Assembly (NCBI GenBank): GCA_024277515.1
Contig: JAJRVB010000171.1
Span: forward strand, 1 to 11,143
Source of the DNA: Nitrospirota bacterium
GTDB taxonomy: Bacteria > Nitrospirota > Thermodesulfovibrionia > UBA6902
Direction: 5' to 3'
Length of the DNA: 11,143 bases
In this document: positions 5,375 to 11,143 of the stretch, in pieces
Layout of the letters: every line of letters begins with the position of its first letter
How positions within the stretch are numbered: position 1 is the first letter of the stretch
Program-made: the position numbers and the translations under genes
The notes under the pieces: model-generated
Databases searched by the model: none
The model's input: the letters and a program-made list of their open reading frames with translations, nothing else
Told to the model about the DNA's origin: nothing

Positions 5375-6568
5375 TTATTTCAGCTCTGCAAGGGCCCCTT
5401 CAATCCTGTCAAGGCCTTTTTTGATATTCTCCATGGATGTGGCATAAGACAGCCTGATATACCTGTCATTGCCAAAGGCTGACCCCGGGACGAGTGCTAC
5501 CTTTGCATGTTCAAGAAAATACGCAGAGATCTCAAGAGAGTTGGTTATCGGGTTGTTGTTGAACTTTTTGTTAAAGTGTGCGGAGACATCCGGGAACGCA
5601 TAGAAGGCCCCGACCGGTGTCTTGCATGAAACGCCCTCCATGGCATTCAGGCGTTCAACCATGTATCTTCTCCTTTTATCAAATTCAGAAAGCATCACCT
5701 GTATGAAATCCTGCGGTCCGGTCAGCGCCTCGACCGCTGCCTTCTGTGATATTGATGCGGCATTGGATGTTGACTGGCTCTGAATATTTGTCATTGCCTT
5801 GGTGATGTCGGCAGGGCCGGCGGTAAACCCGATCCTCCATCCTGTCATGGAGTGCGACTTGGAGAGACCGTTTACCACAATGGTCCTCTGTCTTATCTCC
5901 TCTCCCAGAGAGGCTATGCTTGTGTGCCTGTAGTCTTCATAGACGAGTTTTTCGTATATCTCGTCAGAGATAATGTAAAAATCATGCTCAATGGCGAGTT
6001 CCGCGATTTTACCCAGGGTACCGGTGTCATATGCAAGGCCGGTGGGATTGGAGGGGCTGTTCAGAATCAATGCCTTTGTCCTGTCTGAAATTTTCTCGCG
6101 AAGTCTGTCAGGCTCGAGCATAAAAGAGTTTTCCTCGTCTGTATCAACTATGACGGGTGCGGCATCATTCAGCAAGACCTGATCAGGGTAGGTTACCCAG
6201 TAAGGCGCCGGGATAATTACCTCGTCTCCGGGACCGAAGAGGGCCTCTGCAATATTGTACAGACTGTGCTTTGCTCCGCATGAGACGAGGATATTCCCTT
6301 TCTCATAATTGAGGTTGTTATCGTCCCTGAATTTATCTATGATTGCCGACTTTAATTCATCAATACCGCCTGCTGCCGTATACTTTGTAAATCCGTCCCT
6401 GATGGCCCTGATGGCAGCTTCCTTGATGTTGTCGGGTGTATCAAAATCGGGTTCCCCGACGCCGAAATTGGTAATGTCCTCTCCGGCCTCTTTCAGTGCC
6501 TTGGCCTTTGCGTTCATAGCAAGGGTGGGAGATGGCTTGAGTGATCTGGTTCTTTCTGCTAGTCTCAT
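5375..6568 (-). CDS. aspC: Class I aminotransferase, aspartate (possibly also prephenate) type
   Basis: A 397-residue PLP enzyme of aminotransferase fold type I, subgroup I-beta like the Thermus enzyme, moving amino groups between aspartate and 2-oxoglutarate. Landmarks: GVGEPDFDTP (36-45), the CGAKHSLYN loop (97-105), APYW (121-124), SPSNPTG (171-177, Asn174), SDEIYEKL (201-208, Asp202 to the PLP ring nitrogen, Tyr205), GLSKSHSMTGWRIG (234-247, Schiff-base Lys237 and phosphate-binding Arg245) and YIRLSYA (370-376, substrate carboxylate Arg372). Lys11 in LKPSPTLAMNAKA aligns with Lys12 of the Thermus enzyme, linked to prephenate recognition, so a role in the arogenate route to Tyr/Phe is possible. 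The start is firm: GAGGTAA overlaps the stop of the upstream heptose kinase gene and ATG follows 4 nt later, so the two genes are translationally coupled. Confidence 0.94.
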   Translation of the reverse strand: MRLAERTRSLKPSPTLAMNAKAKALKEAGEDITNFGVGEPDFDTPDNIKEAAIRAIRDGFTKYTAAGGIDELKSAIIDKFRDDNNLNYEKGNILVSCGAKHSLYNIAEALFGPGDEVIIPAPYWVTYPDQVLLNDAAPVIVDTDEENSFMLEPDRLREKISDRTKALILNSPSNPTGLAYDTGTLGKIAELAIEHDFYIISDEIYEKLVYEDYRHTSIASLGEEIRQRTIVVNGLSKSHSMTGWRIGFTAGPADITKAMTNIQSQSTSNAASISQKAAVEALTGPQDFIQVMLSEFDKRRRYMVERLNAMEGVSCKTPVGAFYAFPDVSAHFNKKFNNNPITNSLEISAYFLEHAKVALVPGSAFGNDRYIRLSYATSMENIKKGLDRIEGALAELK

Positions 6569-6572
6569 GGGA

Positions 6573-7574
6573 TTACCTCGTTTTTTTGACGTTTTTATAG
6601 TTTATAAGTGGTTTGCATGTTTTCATGCTCTTTAGGATTTCCTGCCGGGTTGCAACAGCGGTCCCTACTTTGGCCACCACAACCCCTGCGGCATGGTTTG
6701 CGATAATCGCCGCGTCTTTTAATTTAGCGCCCGCAGACCGGCAGAGCGTGAGGGTCGAAATCACCGTATCTCCCGCCCCGCTCACATCATAAACTTCCCT
6801 TGCGCATGTCGGTATGTGTGTTACACTGCCGTTTTTTTCGAAAAGTGTCATCCCTTCATTTCCCCGGGTTATTATCACTGCATTGCACCTCAGTTTTTTC
6901 ATTAATGTCCTGCCTGCCGCGGTCAATGTTTTTTCATCGATTATATCAATGCCTGAACCGAAAGACGCTTCATTCATATTGGGTGTGATCAGGCTTGTAC
7001 CCCTGTAGTAATCAAAGTGTCCGATTTTCGGGTCCACCGCAATAAATACTTTTGATGCTGTGAGGTCGATCAGCTTTTTTATCAGTTTTTTTGTTATGAG
7101 TCCCTTGCAGTAATCGGAAACAATGATCCCCCTGATCCGGGGCAGGCATGACCGGACATACTCAAGTATCAGCGACAGGGTAGGTGTGCTGATGTCTGTT
7201 TTAACTTCCCTGTCAAAACGGACCACCTGCTGGCTGTGCGCGATGACCCTGGTCTTGACTGTTGTGGGCCGTTTTCCGTCAATAATGATACCGTCTGTGT
7301 TAAAGCCTTTTTCCGAAAGCTTGTTAATTAAAATCTTTCCCGTATCATCCCTGCCGATCGTCCCGGCAATAAAGACCTTGCCGCCGAGCGACAGTATATT
7401 GTGTGCTACATTGGCTGCGCCGCCAAGCAGCAGGTTTTCTTCTGTCACCTCAACCACAGGGACAGGGGCTTCAGGAGAAATTCTCCTTACTTTCCCCCAT
7501 ATATACTGATCAACCATCAGGTCGCCAATGACCAGTATCCCGGTCCTGCTGATTTTTTTAAAAATATCGTTCAT
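6573..7574 (-). CDS. hldE: D-glycero-beta-D-manno-heptose-7-phosphate kinase (RfaE1/HldE kinase domain)
   Basis: A PfkB-family sugar kinase that makes heptose 1,7-bisphosphate for the ADP-heptose used in LPS inner core. Counting from ATG 7574 (333 residues): GILVIGDLMVDQYIWG (12-27), ISPEAPVPVVEV (32-43), LLGGAANVAHN (49-59), VVRFDRE (117-123), SDYCKG (153-158), TPNMNEA (197-203) and the catalytic DVSGAGDT (263-270, base Asp269). It ends after the kinase domain; the nucleotidyltransferase half of E. coli HldE is absent, so a separate RfaE2 must exist elsewhere. An open frame extends to ATG 7631 (352 residues), but those 19 residues lack family counterparts. Neither start has a Shine-Dalgarno, so the start is uncertain. 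Its TAA stop lies 4 nt before the aminotransferase start. Confidence 0.91.
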   Translation of the reverse strand: MNDIFKKISRTGILVIGDLMVDQYIWGKVRRISPEAPVPVVEVTEENLLLGGAANVAHNILSLGGKVFIAGTIGRDDTGKILINKLSEKGFNTDGIIIDGKRPTTVKTRVIAHSQQVVRFDREVKTDISTPTLSLILEYVRSCLPRIRGIIVSDYCKGLITKKLIKKLIDLTASKVFIAVDPKIGHFDYYRGTSLITPNMNEASFGSGIDIIDEKTLTAAGRTLMKKLRCNAVIITRGNEGMTLFEKNGSVTHIPTCAREVYDVSGAGDTVISTLTLCRSAGAKLKDAAIIANHAAGVVVAKVGTAVATRQEILKSMKTCKPLINYKNVKKTR

Positions 7575-7707
7575 AGTGATCACGGTTTGTCCCAATAAAT
7601 TTAGCATGTACGGTTTGAATTTGGCAACCATACACGCATATCTATTTAATAAGGATAATGCAATAAAAAAATGCAGGTATTTTGAAATTCACGTGCATGG
7701 TTCGAGA

Positions 7708-7737
7708 TTGTGAATAGTTTTTGCTTTATGACATAAT
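7708..7737 (+). promoter_or_regulatory. Predicted promoter of the TPR lipoprotein gene
   Basis: TTGTGA (7708-7713, 4/6 match to -35) and CATAAT (7732-7737, 5/6 match to -10) are 18 nt apart. Transcription would begin at about 7743-7744, right at the ATG (7744), and no Shine-Dalgarno is present. The mRNA is therefore predicted to be leaderless or nearly so. Confidence 0.45.
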
Positions 7738-7743
7738 ATCCGG

Positions 7744-9354
7744 ATGGAGAATAAATTTAAAATCACAATATTAGCGCTTATGATGTTTCTGCTGACATCC
7801 TGCGCAGGCACTGCATACAGGGCGGCATTGACGGACAACAGGGAGGAGGCATATTTACATTATATCCTGGCTGTTGAAGCCCAGCAGGAGTACGACTGGG
7901 AAGGTGCGCTTAATCATCTCAGGGATGCCCTGAAGGAAGACCCCGGGTCTGCATACCTCAAGATAGAAATGAGTCAGGTATATCTGAAGCTGGACAGGGT
8001 GGACGACGCGATCAGTACCGCTGAGGAAGTAGTTGCTGGAATTCCCGATTACGAACCAGCGCTCTCTTTGCTTGCACGGCTGTATGCGGGCAGGAAAAAC
8101 TTTTCAAAAGCCATTGATATGTATACAAAGTTAATAGAATATGATCCGCTGAAGGTCGAGGCATATATCCATCTGGCGTACATGCATACACTGAATAATG
8201 AACGCGATATGGCGGTGCTTGTATTAAAGGACGCGATTAAACTTGAGCCGTATAACGCGATGACGAGATATTATCTGGGAAGAATTTATTTTGATGCAGG
8301 GAAATATGATGATGCAATACAGGAACTTCAAAAAGCGCTCGACATAAACAAGGCCTTTGTGGACGCTTACTATCTGCTGGGGGCTGCACATGAGGCCATG
8401 GATCGTATTGATGGCGCGATACTGAATTATGAGGAATTTGTGAAATTAAACGCGCATGACATTGAGGTGAGAAAACGGCTTATCAAACTCTATTTCAAGC
8501 AGGGGAGTATTGATAAGGTAATCAGCCAGCTTTCAGAAATATCGCGGGCAGATCCTGATAACCTCAAGGTCCTGGGTATGCTTGTGAACATGTATGTTGA
8601 CAGCAAACAGTTTGATAAGGCTGAAGCCGAACTCAGGAAGGTCATTGCAGCCGAACCCGGGAATGCAAGCGCCGTATATCTGCTCGGCAGGATACTTGCC
8701 GTTATGAAGCGCTATGATGAGGCCATAGAGCAGTTTGAGAGGCTCGTTGAGCTCCAGCCTGAGAATCCTGAAGTATTTCTTTATTTTGGCCAGCTGTATA
8801 TTCAGAAGCAGGACTACGCGAACGCGGAGGTAAAATTCAAACAGGGTCTTTTGCTGGCGCCGGACAGTGATGAACTGAATTTCAGTATTGCCGTTGTATA
8901 TGAAAAAGCGAAAAAGATCGATAAAATGTTCAGCTATCTGAATAAAACCATAGAACTGAATCCTGAACATGTGGACGCCCTTAATTACCTCGGATATTCT
9001 TATGCTGACAGGGGAATAAACCTCGATGAGGCCCTTGAGCTTATCAGAAAGGCGGTCCGCCTCGAACCTGAGCGGGGTTATATACGTGACAGCCTTGGCT
9101 GGGTATATTACAAGAAAGGCATGTATCAGGAGGCCCTCAAGCAGATAAAAAAGGCTGTCGAACTGGAAAAAGGCGACCCGTTAATCCTGGAGCATCTCGG
9201 AGATGTGTATGTAAAACTGCAGGATACGGACGCCGCTATTCAGGCGTGGGAGAAATCTCTCGAGTACCATGAAAAAGAAGACGGCCTGAAGGAACGAATT
9301 GAAAAAAAGATAGAAGACCTGAAAAAACAGCAGTCACTAGACAGCAGTAAGTAG
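7744..9354 (+). CDS. TPR-repeat lipoprotein
   Basis: A 536-residue lipoprotein built almost wholly of tetratricopeptide repeats. The N-terminus has a basic start (KFK), a hydrophobic core and the lipobox LTSC with Cys20, so it should be lipid-anchored and face the periplasm. From about residue 35 to 510 I count 14 roughly 34-residue TPR units, most ending in the usual xxP (for example ALKEDP, AIKLEP, TIELNP, AVRLEP). Units 12-14 (ALNYLGYSYADRG, IRDSLGWVYYKKG, ILEHLGDVYVKL) are the best conserved and match the TPR proteins found beside lolB and ispE in pseudomonads. TPR arrays bind proteins, so a scaffold or assembly role in the envelope is likely, but the partner is unknown. The tail is charged and the last residues (LDSSK) and TAG stop come from a short repeat. 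ispE follows 62 nt later. Confidence 0.93.
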   Translation: MENKFKITILALMMFLLTSCAGTAYRAALTDNREEAYLHYILAVEAQQEYDWEGALNHLRDALKEDPGSAYLKIEMSQVYLKLDRVDDAISTAEEVVAGIPDYEPALSLLARLYAGRKNFSKAIDMYTKLIEYDPLKVEAYIHLAYMHTLNNERDMAVLVLKDAIKLEPYNAMTRYYLGRIYFDAGKYDDAIQELQKALDINKAFVDAYYLLGAAHEAMDRIDGAILNYEEFVKLNAHDIEVRKRLIKLYFKQGSIDKVISQLSEISRADPDNLKVLGMLVNMYVDSKQFDKAEAELRKVIAAEPGNASAVYLLGRILAVMKRYDEAIEQFERLVELQPENPEVFLYFGQLYIQKQDYANAEVKFKQGLLLAPDSDELNFSIAVVYEKAKKIDKMFSYLNKTIELNPEHVDALNYLGYSYADRGINLDEALELIRKAVRLEPERGYIRDSLGWVYYKKGMYQEALKQIKKAVELEKGDPLILEHLGDVYVKLQDTDAAIQAWEKSLEYHEKEDGLKERIEKKIEDLKKQQSLDSSK

Positions 9355-9397
9355 ACAGGGGAGAGACGACTGAATCTTTATCCCTGTCTACTGTCTA
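9338..9397. repeat. Inverted heptanucleotide repeat at the TPR gene stop
   Basis: TAGACAG occurs at 9338-9344 and 9352-9358, exactly 14 nt apart. Its reverse complement CTGTCTA occurs in tandem at 9384-9390 and 9391-9397. Together they include a perfect 10-bp inverted repeat, GTAGACAGGG (9351-9360) and CCCTGTCTAC (9382-9391), with a 21-nt loop. The block covers the TPR gene stop codon. There is no T-run after the stem, so a terminator role is doubtful. Confidence 0.75.
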
Positions 9398-9416
9398 CTT
9401 GATACTTTCTGTTCCA

Positions 9417-10265
9417 ATGCTTACACTTAAGGCCCCCGCAAAAATCAACTGGTTTTTACATGTCTGTGGCAAACGCAGTGACGGCTACCATGAGATCCAG
9501 AGCCTGATTCAGAAAATAAGCCTTTATGACGTATTGACGCTTGTCTTGTCTGATAATGTGTCAGTTAAAACCAATACCGAGATTCCCGTGGAGCAGAACC
9601 TGGTTTACAGGGCTGCCATGCTCATGAAGAGCAGGTTCAGGATTACGCAGGGGGCGGAGATAGACCTGCAGAAGCATATTCCCATGGGAGCAGGTCTTGG
9701 GGGAGGAAGCAGTGACGCGGCCTCGGCCCTTCTCGGATTAAATGAGTTGTGGGGCGCGGAGTTGTCAAAAGAGGATCTCATGCAGCTTGCTGAAGAGCTT
9801 GGTTCTGATGTGCCTTTTTTCCTGTCCGGCCCTCTCTCTTTTGTCCATGGAAGGGGAGAGAAACTGGAGCCGTGCAGGGCGGTTAAAAGGGCATGTCTTC
9901 TTCTTGTAAAGCCTTCATTTGATGTTTCAACTGCATGGGTGTATAAAAACTTTGCATTATTGACAAAAAAAGCGGAAAAAGTTAATAATATTAAGCTTTT
10001 TATCCGTAATATTGAAAGAGCGGAACTCAATAACATGTCCGGTGACGTCTCAAATGATCTGGAATCAGTGACCATCACTCAATTTCCTGTTATTGCCGGG
10101 ATAAAGGAAACCCTTCATGCGCAGGGTGCCCTGTTTTCTTTGATGAGTGGAAGTGGTTCAACGGTTTTTGGTGTATTTGACTCGCTCAAAAGGGCTGAAG
10201 ATGCTGCAAAGGAATTCAGGGGATACTGGACTGCAGCAGTCGAGACGATAGTGGATCAAAATTGA
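9417..10265 (+). CDS. ispE: 4-diphosphocytidyl-2-C-methyl-D-erythritol kinase
   Basis: Phosphorylates CDP-methylerythritol with ATP in the non-mevalonate (MEP) isoprenoid pathway. It is a GHMP kinase of 282 residues, normal length. Motifs: LKAPAKINWFLHV (4-16, catalytic Lys9), RSDGYHEIQSL (20-30), the ATP loop PMGAGLGGGSSDAASALLGLN (89-109), LGSDVPFFLSG (128-138, catalytic Asp131) and MSGSGSTVFGVF near the C-terminus. I chose ATG 9417: an upstream in-frame TTG at 9399 would add six residues, but the family begins right before the APAKIN block and neither start has a clear Shine-Dalgarno. It follows the TPR gene at 62 nt, probably on the same transcript, and precedes tRNA-Gln and prs. Confidence 0.95.
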   Translation: MLTLKAPAKINWFLHVCGKRSDGYHEIQSLIQKISLYDVLTLVLSDNVSVKTNTEIPVEQNLVYRAAMLMKSRFRITQGAEIDLQKHIPMGAGLGGGSSDAASALLGLNELWGAELSKEDLMQLAEELGSDVPFFLSGPLSFVHGRGEKLEPCRAVKRACLLLVKPSFDVSTAWVYKNFALLTKKAEKVNNIKLFIRNIERAELNNMSGDVSNDLESVTITQFPVIAGIKETLHAQGALFSLMSGSGSTVFGVFDSLKRAEDAAKEFRGYWTAAVETIVDQN

Positions 10266-10292
10266 CAGTACGAGAACTGAATACAGTTAGTT

Positions 10293-10320
10293 TTGAATCT
10301 TGAATTTTGAATCTTGAATT
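10293..10320. repeat. TTGAATY heptanucleotide tandem repeat, 4 units
   Basis: Four exact-register 7-nt units alternate TTGAATC, TTGAATT, TTGAATC, TTGAATT between the ispE stop and tRNA-Gln. The units resemble -35 hexamers, but no good -10 box was found before the tRNA. Confidence 0.85.
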
Positions 10321-10328
10321 TATTTTTT

Positions 10329-10403
10329 TGGGGCGTCGACAAGTGGTAAGTCACATGGTTTTGGTCCATGCATTCGGGGGTTCGAATCCTCCCGCCCCAG
10401 CCA
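10329..10403 (+). tRNA. tRNA-Gln, anticodon UUG
   Basis: A 75-nt cloverleaf with encoded CCA. The acceptor stem TGGGGCG (10329-10335) pairs with CGCCCCA (10393-10399), then discriminator G10400 and CCA (10401-10403). The D arm is GAC...GTC around AAGTGGTAA. The anticodon stem CATGG/CCATG encloses loop TTTTGGT with anticodon TTG at 10361-10363, reading CAA (and probably CAG). The T arm GGGGG-TTCGAAT-CCTCC has one G-T pair. An unusual U1-A72 first pair, typical of bacterial glutamine tRNA, supports the identity. Confidence 0.97.
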
Positions 10404-10420
10404 CTGAACTTTGTCATGCA

Positions 10421-10448
10421 GAATTAAGAATTCAAAATATAGAATTGA
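10421..10448. repeat. Degenerate GAATTNN heptanucleotide repeat
   Basis: GAATTAA (10421-10427), GAATTCA (10428-10434), a diverged AAATATA, and GAATTGA (10442-10448) keep a 7-nt register just after tRNA-Gln. The core GAATT is shared with the repeat on the other side of the tRNA. Confidence 0.6.
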
Positions 10449-10474
10449 ATAACTATTATTATAATTGGTGACCT

Positions 10475-10516
10475 TAATTTTTAACTTCTAACTTCTAACT
10501 TTTCGCTTTTAACTTT
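10475..10516. repeat. TAACTTY heptanucleotide tandem repeat, 6 units
   Basis: In strict 7-nt steps: TAATTTT, TAACTTC, TAACTTC, TAACTTT, TCGCTTT, TAACTTT. The array ends 16 nt before the prs start codon, so it would be in the prs mRNA leader if transcription comes from upstream. Confidence 0.8.
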
Positions 10517-10532
10517 TCGTACAGGGGGTAAG

Positions 10533-11143
10533 ATGCCAGAAGGTATTAAGTTATTCACAGGAAATTCAAACAGGGCATTGGCTAAGGAGATCGCGGATTT
10601 TTTAAAAATTCGGGTAGGCGACGCCACTGTCTCCAATTTCAGTTACGGCGAGATAATGGTACAGATCAATGAAAACGTCCGGGGTTCGGATGTCTTTGTT
10701 CTCCAGTCTACAGGTATGCCCGTAAATAACAACATTATGGAACTGCTCTTGATGCTTGATGCCCTGAAACGTGCCTCAGCCGCCAGGATAACTGCGGTCA
10801 TACCATATTACGGATATGCCAGGCAGGACAGGAAGGCGGCCCCGAGGGTCCCTATATCAGCGAGGCTGATGGCTGATCTGCTTGAGGCGGTCGGTATAAA
10901 CAGGATGCTCACGATTGATTTACACGCAGGCCAGATTCAGGGGTTTTTTAATATACCTGTGGACCACCTGTATGCGTCTCCCGTTCTTGTGGATTACGCG
11001 AGGAAGGCATATGTTAATGATCTTGTCATAGTCTCTCCTGACGCTGGAGGCGTGGAGCGGGCAAGGGCGTTTGCAAAGAGACTGAACGCCTCCCTCGCAA
11101 TTATTGACAAGAGGCGTGAAAAGGCAAATGTCTCTCAGGTAAT
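10533..11143 (+). CDS. prs: Ribose-phosphate pyrophosphokinase, C-terminus cut by window edge
   Basis: Makes PRPP from ribose 5-phosphate and ATP, feeding nucleotide, histidine and tryptophan synthesis (including the step before TrpC). The 203 visible codons are about two thirds of the usual 310-320 residues; the frame runs off the window. Motifs: LFTGNSNRALAKEIA (7-21), FSYGEIMVQINENVRG (36-51), YYGYARQDRK (92-101, ATP-binding loop), TIDLHAGQIQGFF (127-139, metal-binding His131), IPVDHLYA (141-148), VSPDAGGVERARAFA (167-181) and IIDKRR (190-195). The start ATG has AGGGGGT just upstream. In Proteobacteria prs is followed by rplY/ctc and pth; these are probably beyond the edge, which is inference. 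No promoter was found in the repeat-filled spacer, so readthrough from ispE and the tRNA is plausible. Confidence 0.97.
   Translation, partial: MPEGIKLFTGNSNRALAKEIADFLKIRVGDATVSNFSYGEIMVQINENVRGSDVFVLQSTGMPVNNNIMELLLMLDALKRASAARITAVIPYYGYARQDRKAAPRVPISARLMADLLEAVGINRMLTIDLHAGQIQGFFNIPVDHLYASPVLVDYARKAYVNDLVIVSPDAGGVERARAFAKRLNASLAIIDKRREKANVSQV

Noticed and set aside
7575..7631. Upstream ATG 7631 as the start of the heptose kinase
   Set aside because: The extra 19 residues have no family counterpart and no Shine-Dalgarno. ATG 7574 gives the usual distance to the first beta strand. It cannot be fully excluded.
8533..8970. Minus-strand open frame of 145 codons inside the TPR gene
   Set aside because: Antisense shadow of TPR coding sequence, with no ribosome site or family match.
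9605..10078. Minus-strand open frame of 157 codons inside ispE
   Set aside because: Antisense shadow of a clear GHMP kinase; Ser-rich, with no motif.
10266..10532. Possible CRISPR or a second tRNA in the repeat-rich spacers
   Set aside because: The repeats are contiguous 7-nt units without spacers, and only one cloverleaf forms.

Overview
The window reads as ordinary, densely packed chromosome from a Gram-negative anaerobe-like bacterium of moderate GC content. No rRNA or marker phylogeny is available. The heptose-phosphate kinase for LPS core, a lipobox protein, a CooT-family nickel protein, a bifunctional-nuclease (DUF151) gene and abundant period-7 intergenic repeats together suggest Nitrospirota or a deltaproteobacterial-type lineage. 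That placement is inference only. I see no IS transposase, CRISPR array, phage gene or defence island.

Left part (1-3731): argB (cut by the window edge) and trpC lie on the minus strand in one unit, trpC first. A divergent gene for a six-helix membrane protein of unknown function reads right. It converges on a minus-strand cluster of a LipM-type octanoyltransferase gene and a tiny CooT-like gene.

Middle (3740-7631): a repeat-rich spacer holds a MITE-like nested hairpin next to the cooT ribosome binding site and a second GC-rich hairpin. It is followed on the minus strand by recO, a terminator-like hairpin, a bifunctional-nuclease gene that appears to start at TTG, then a class I aminotransferase translationally coupled to an hldE/rfaE1-type heptose kinase.

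Right part (7708-11143, plus strand): a 14-TPR lipoprotein gene, ispE, tRNA-Gln(UUG) and the start of prs. This order matches the TPR-lolB-ispE-tRNA-Gln-prs neighbourhood I recall from Pseudomonas, but with no lolB.

Most genes are housekeeping: arginine, tryptophan, lipoate, isoprenoid, PRPP and LPS precursor synthesis, and recombination repair. The less routine signals are in the spacers. Heptanucleotide (period-7) repeats of several unrelated sequences occur in several spacers and flank the tRNA. Three promoters sit so close to their start codons, with no Shine-Dalgarno sequence, that leaderless mRNAs are predicted. A mobile-looking hairpin element sits 2 nt from the cooT Shine-Dalgarno. 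I found no convincing new multi-gene system here.
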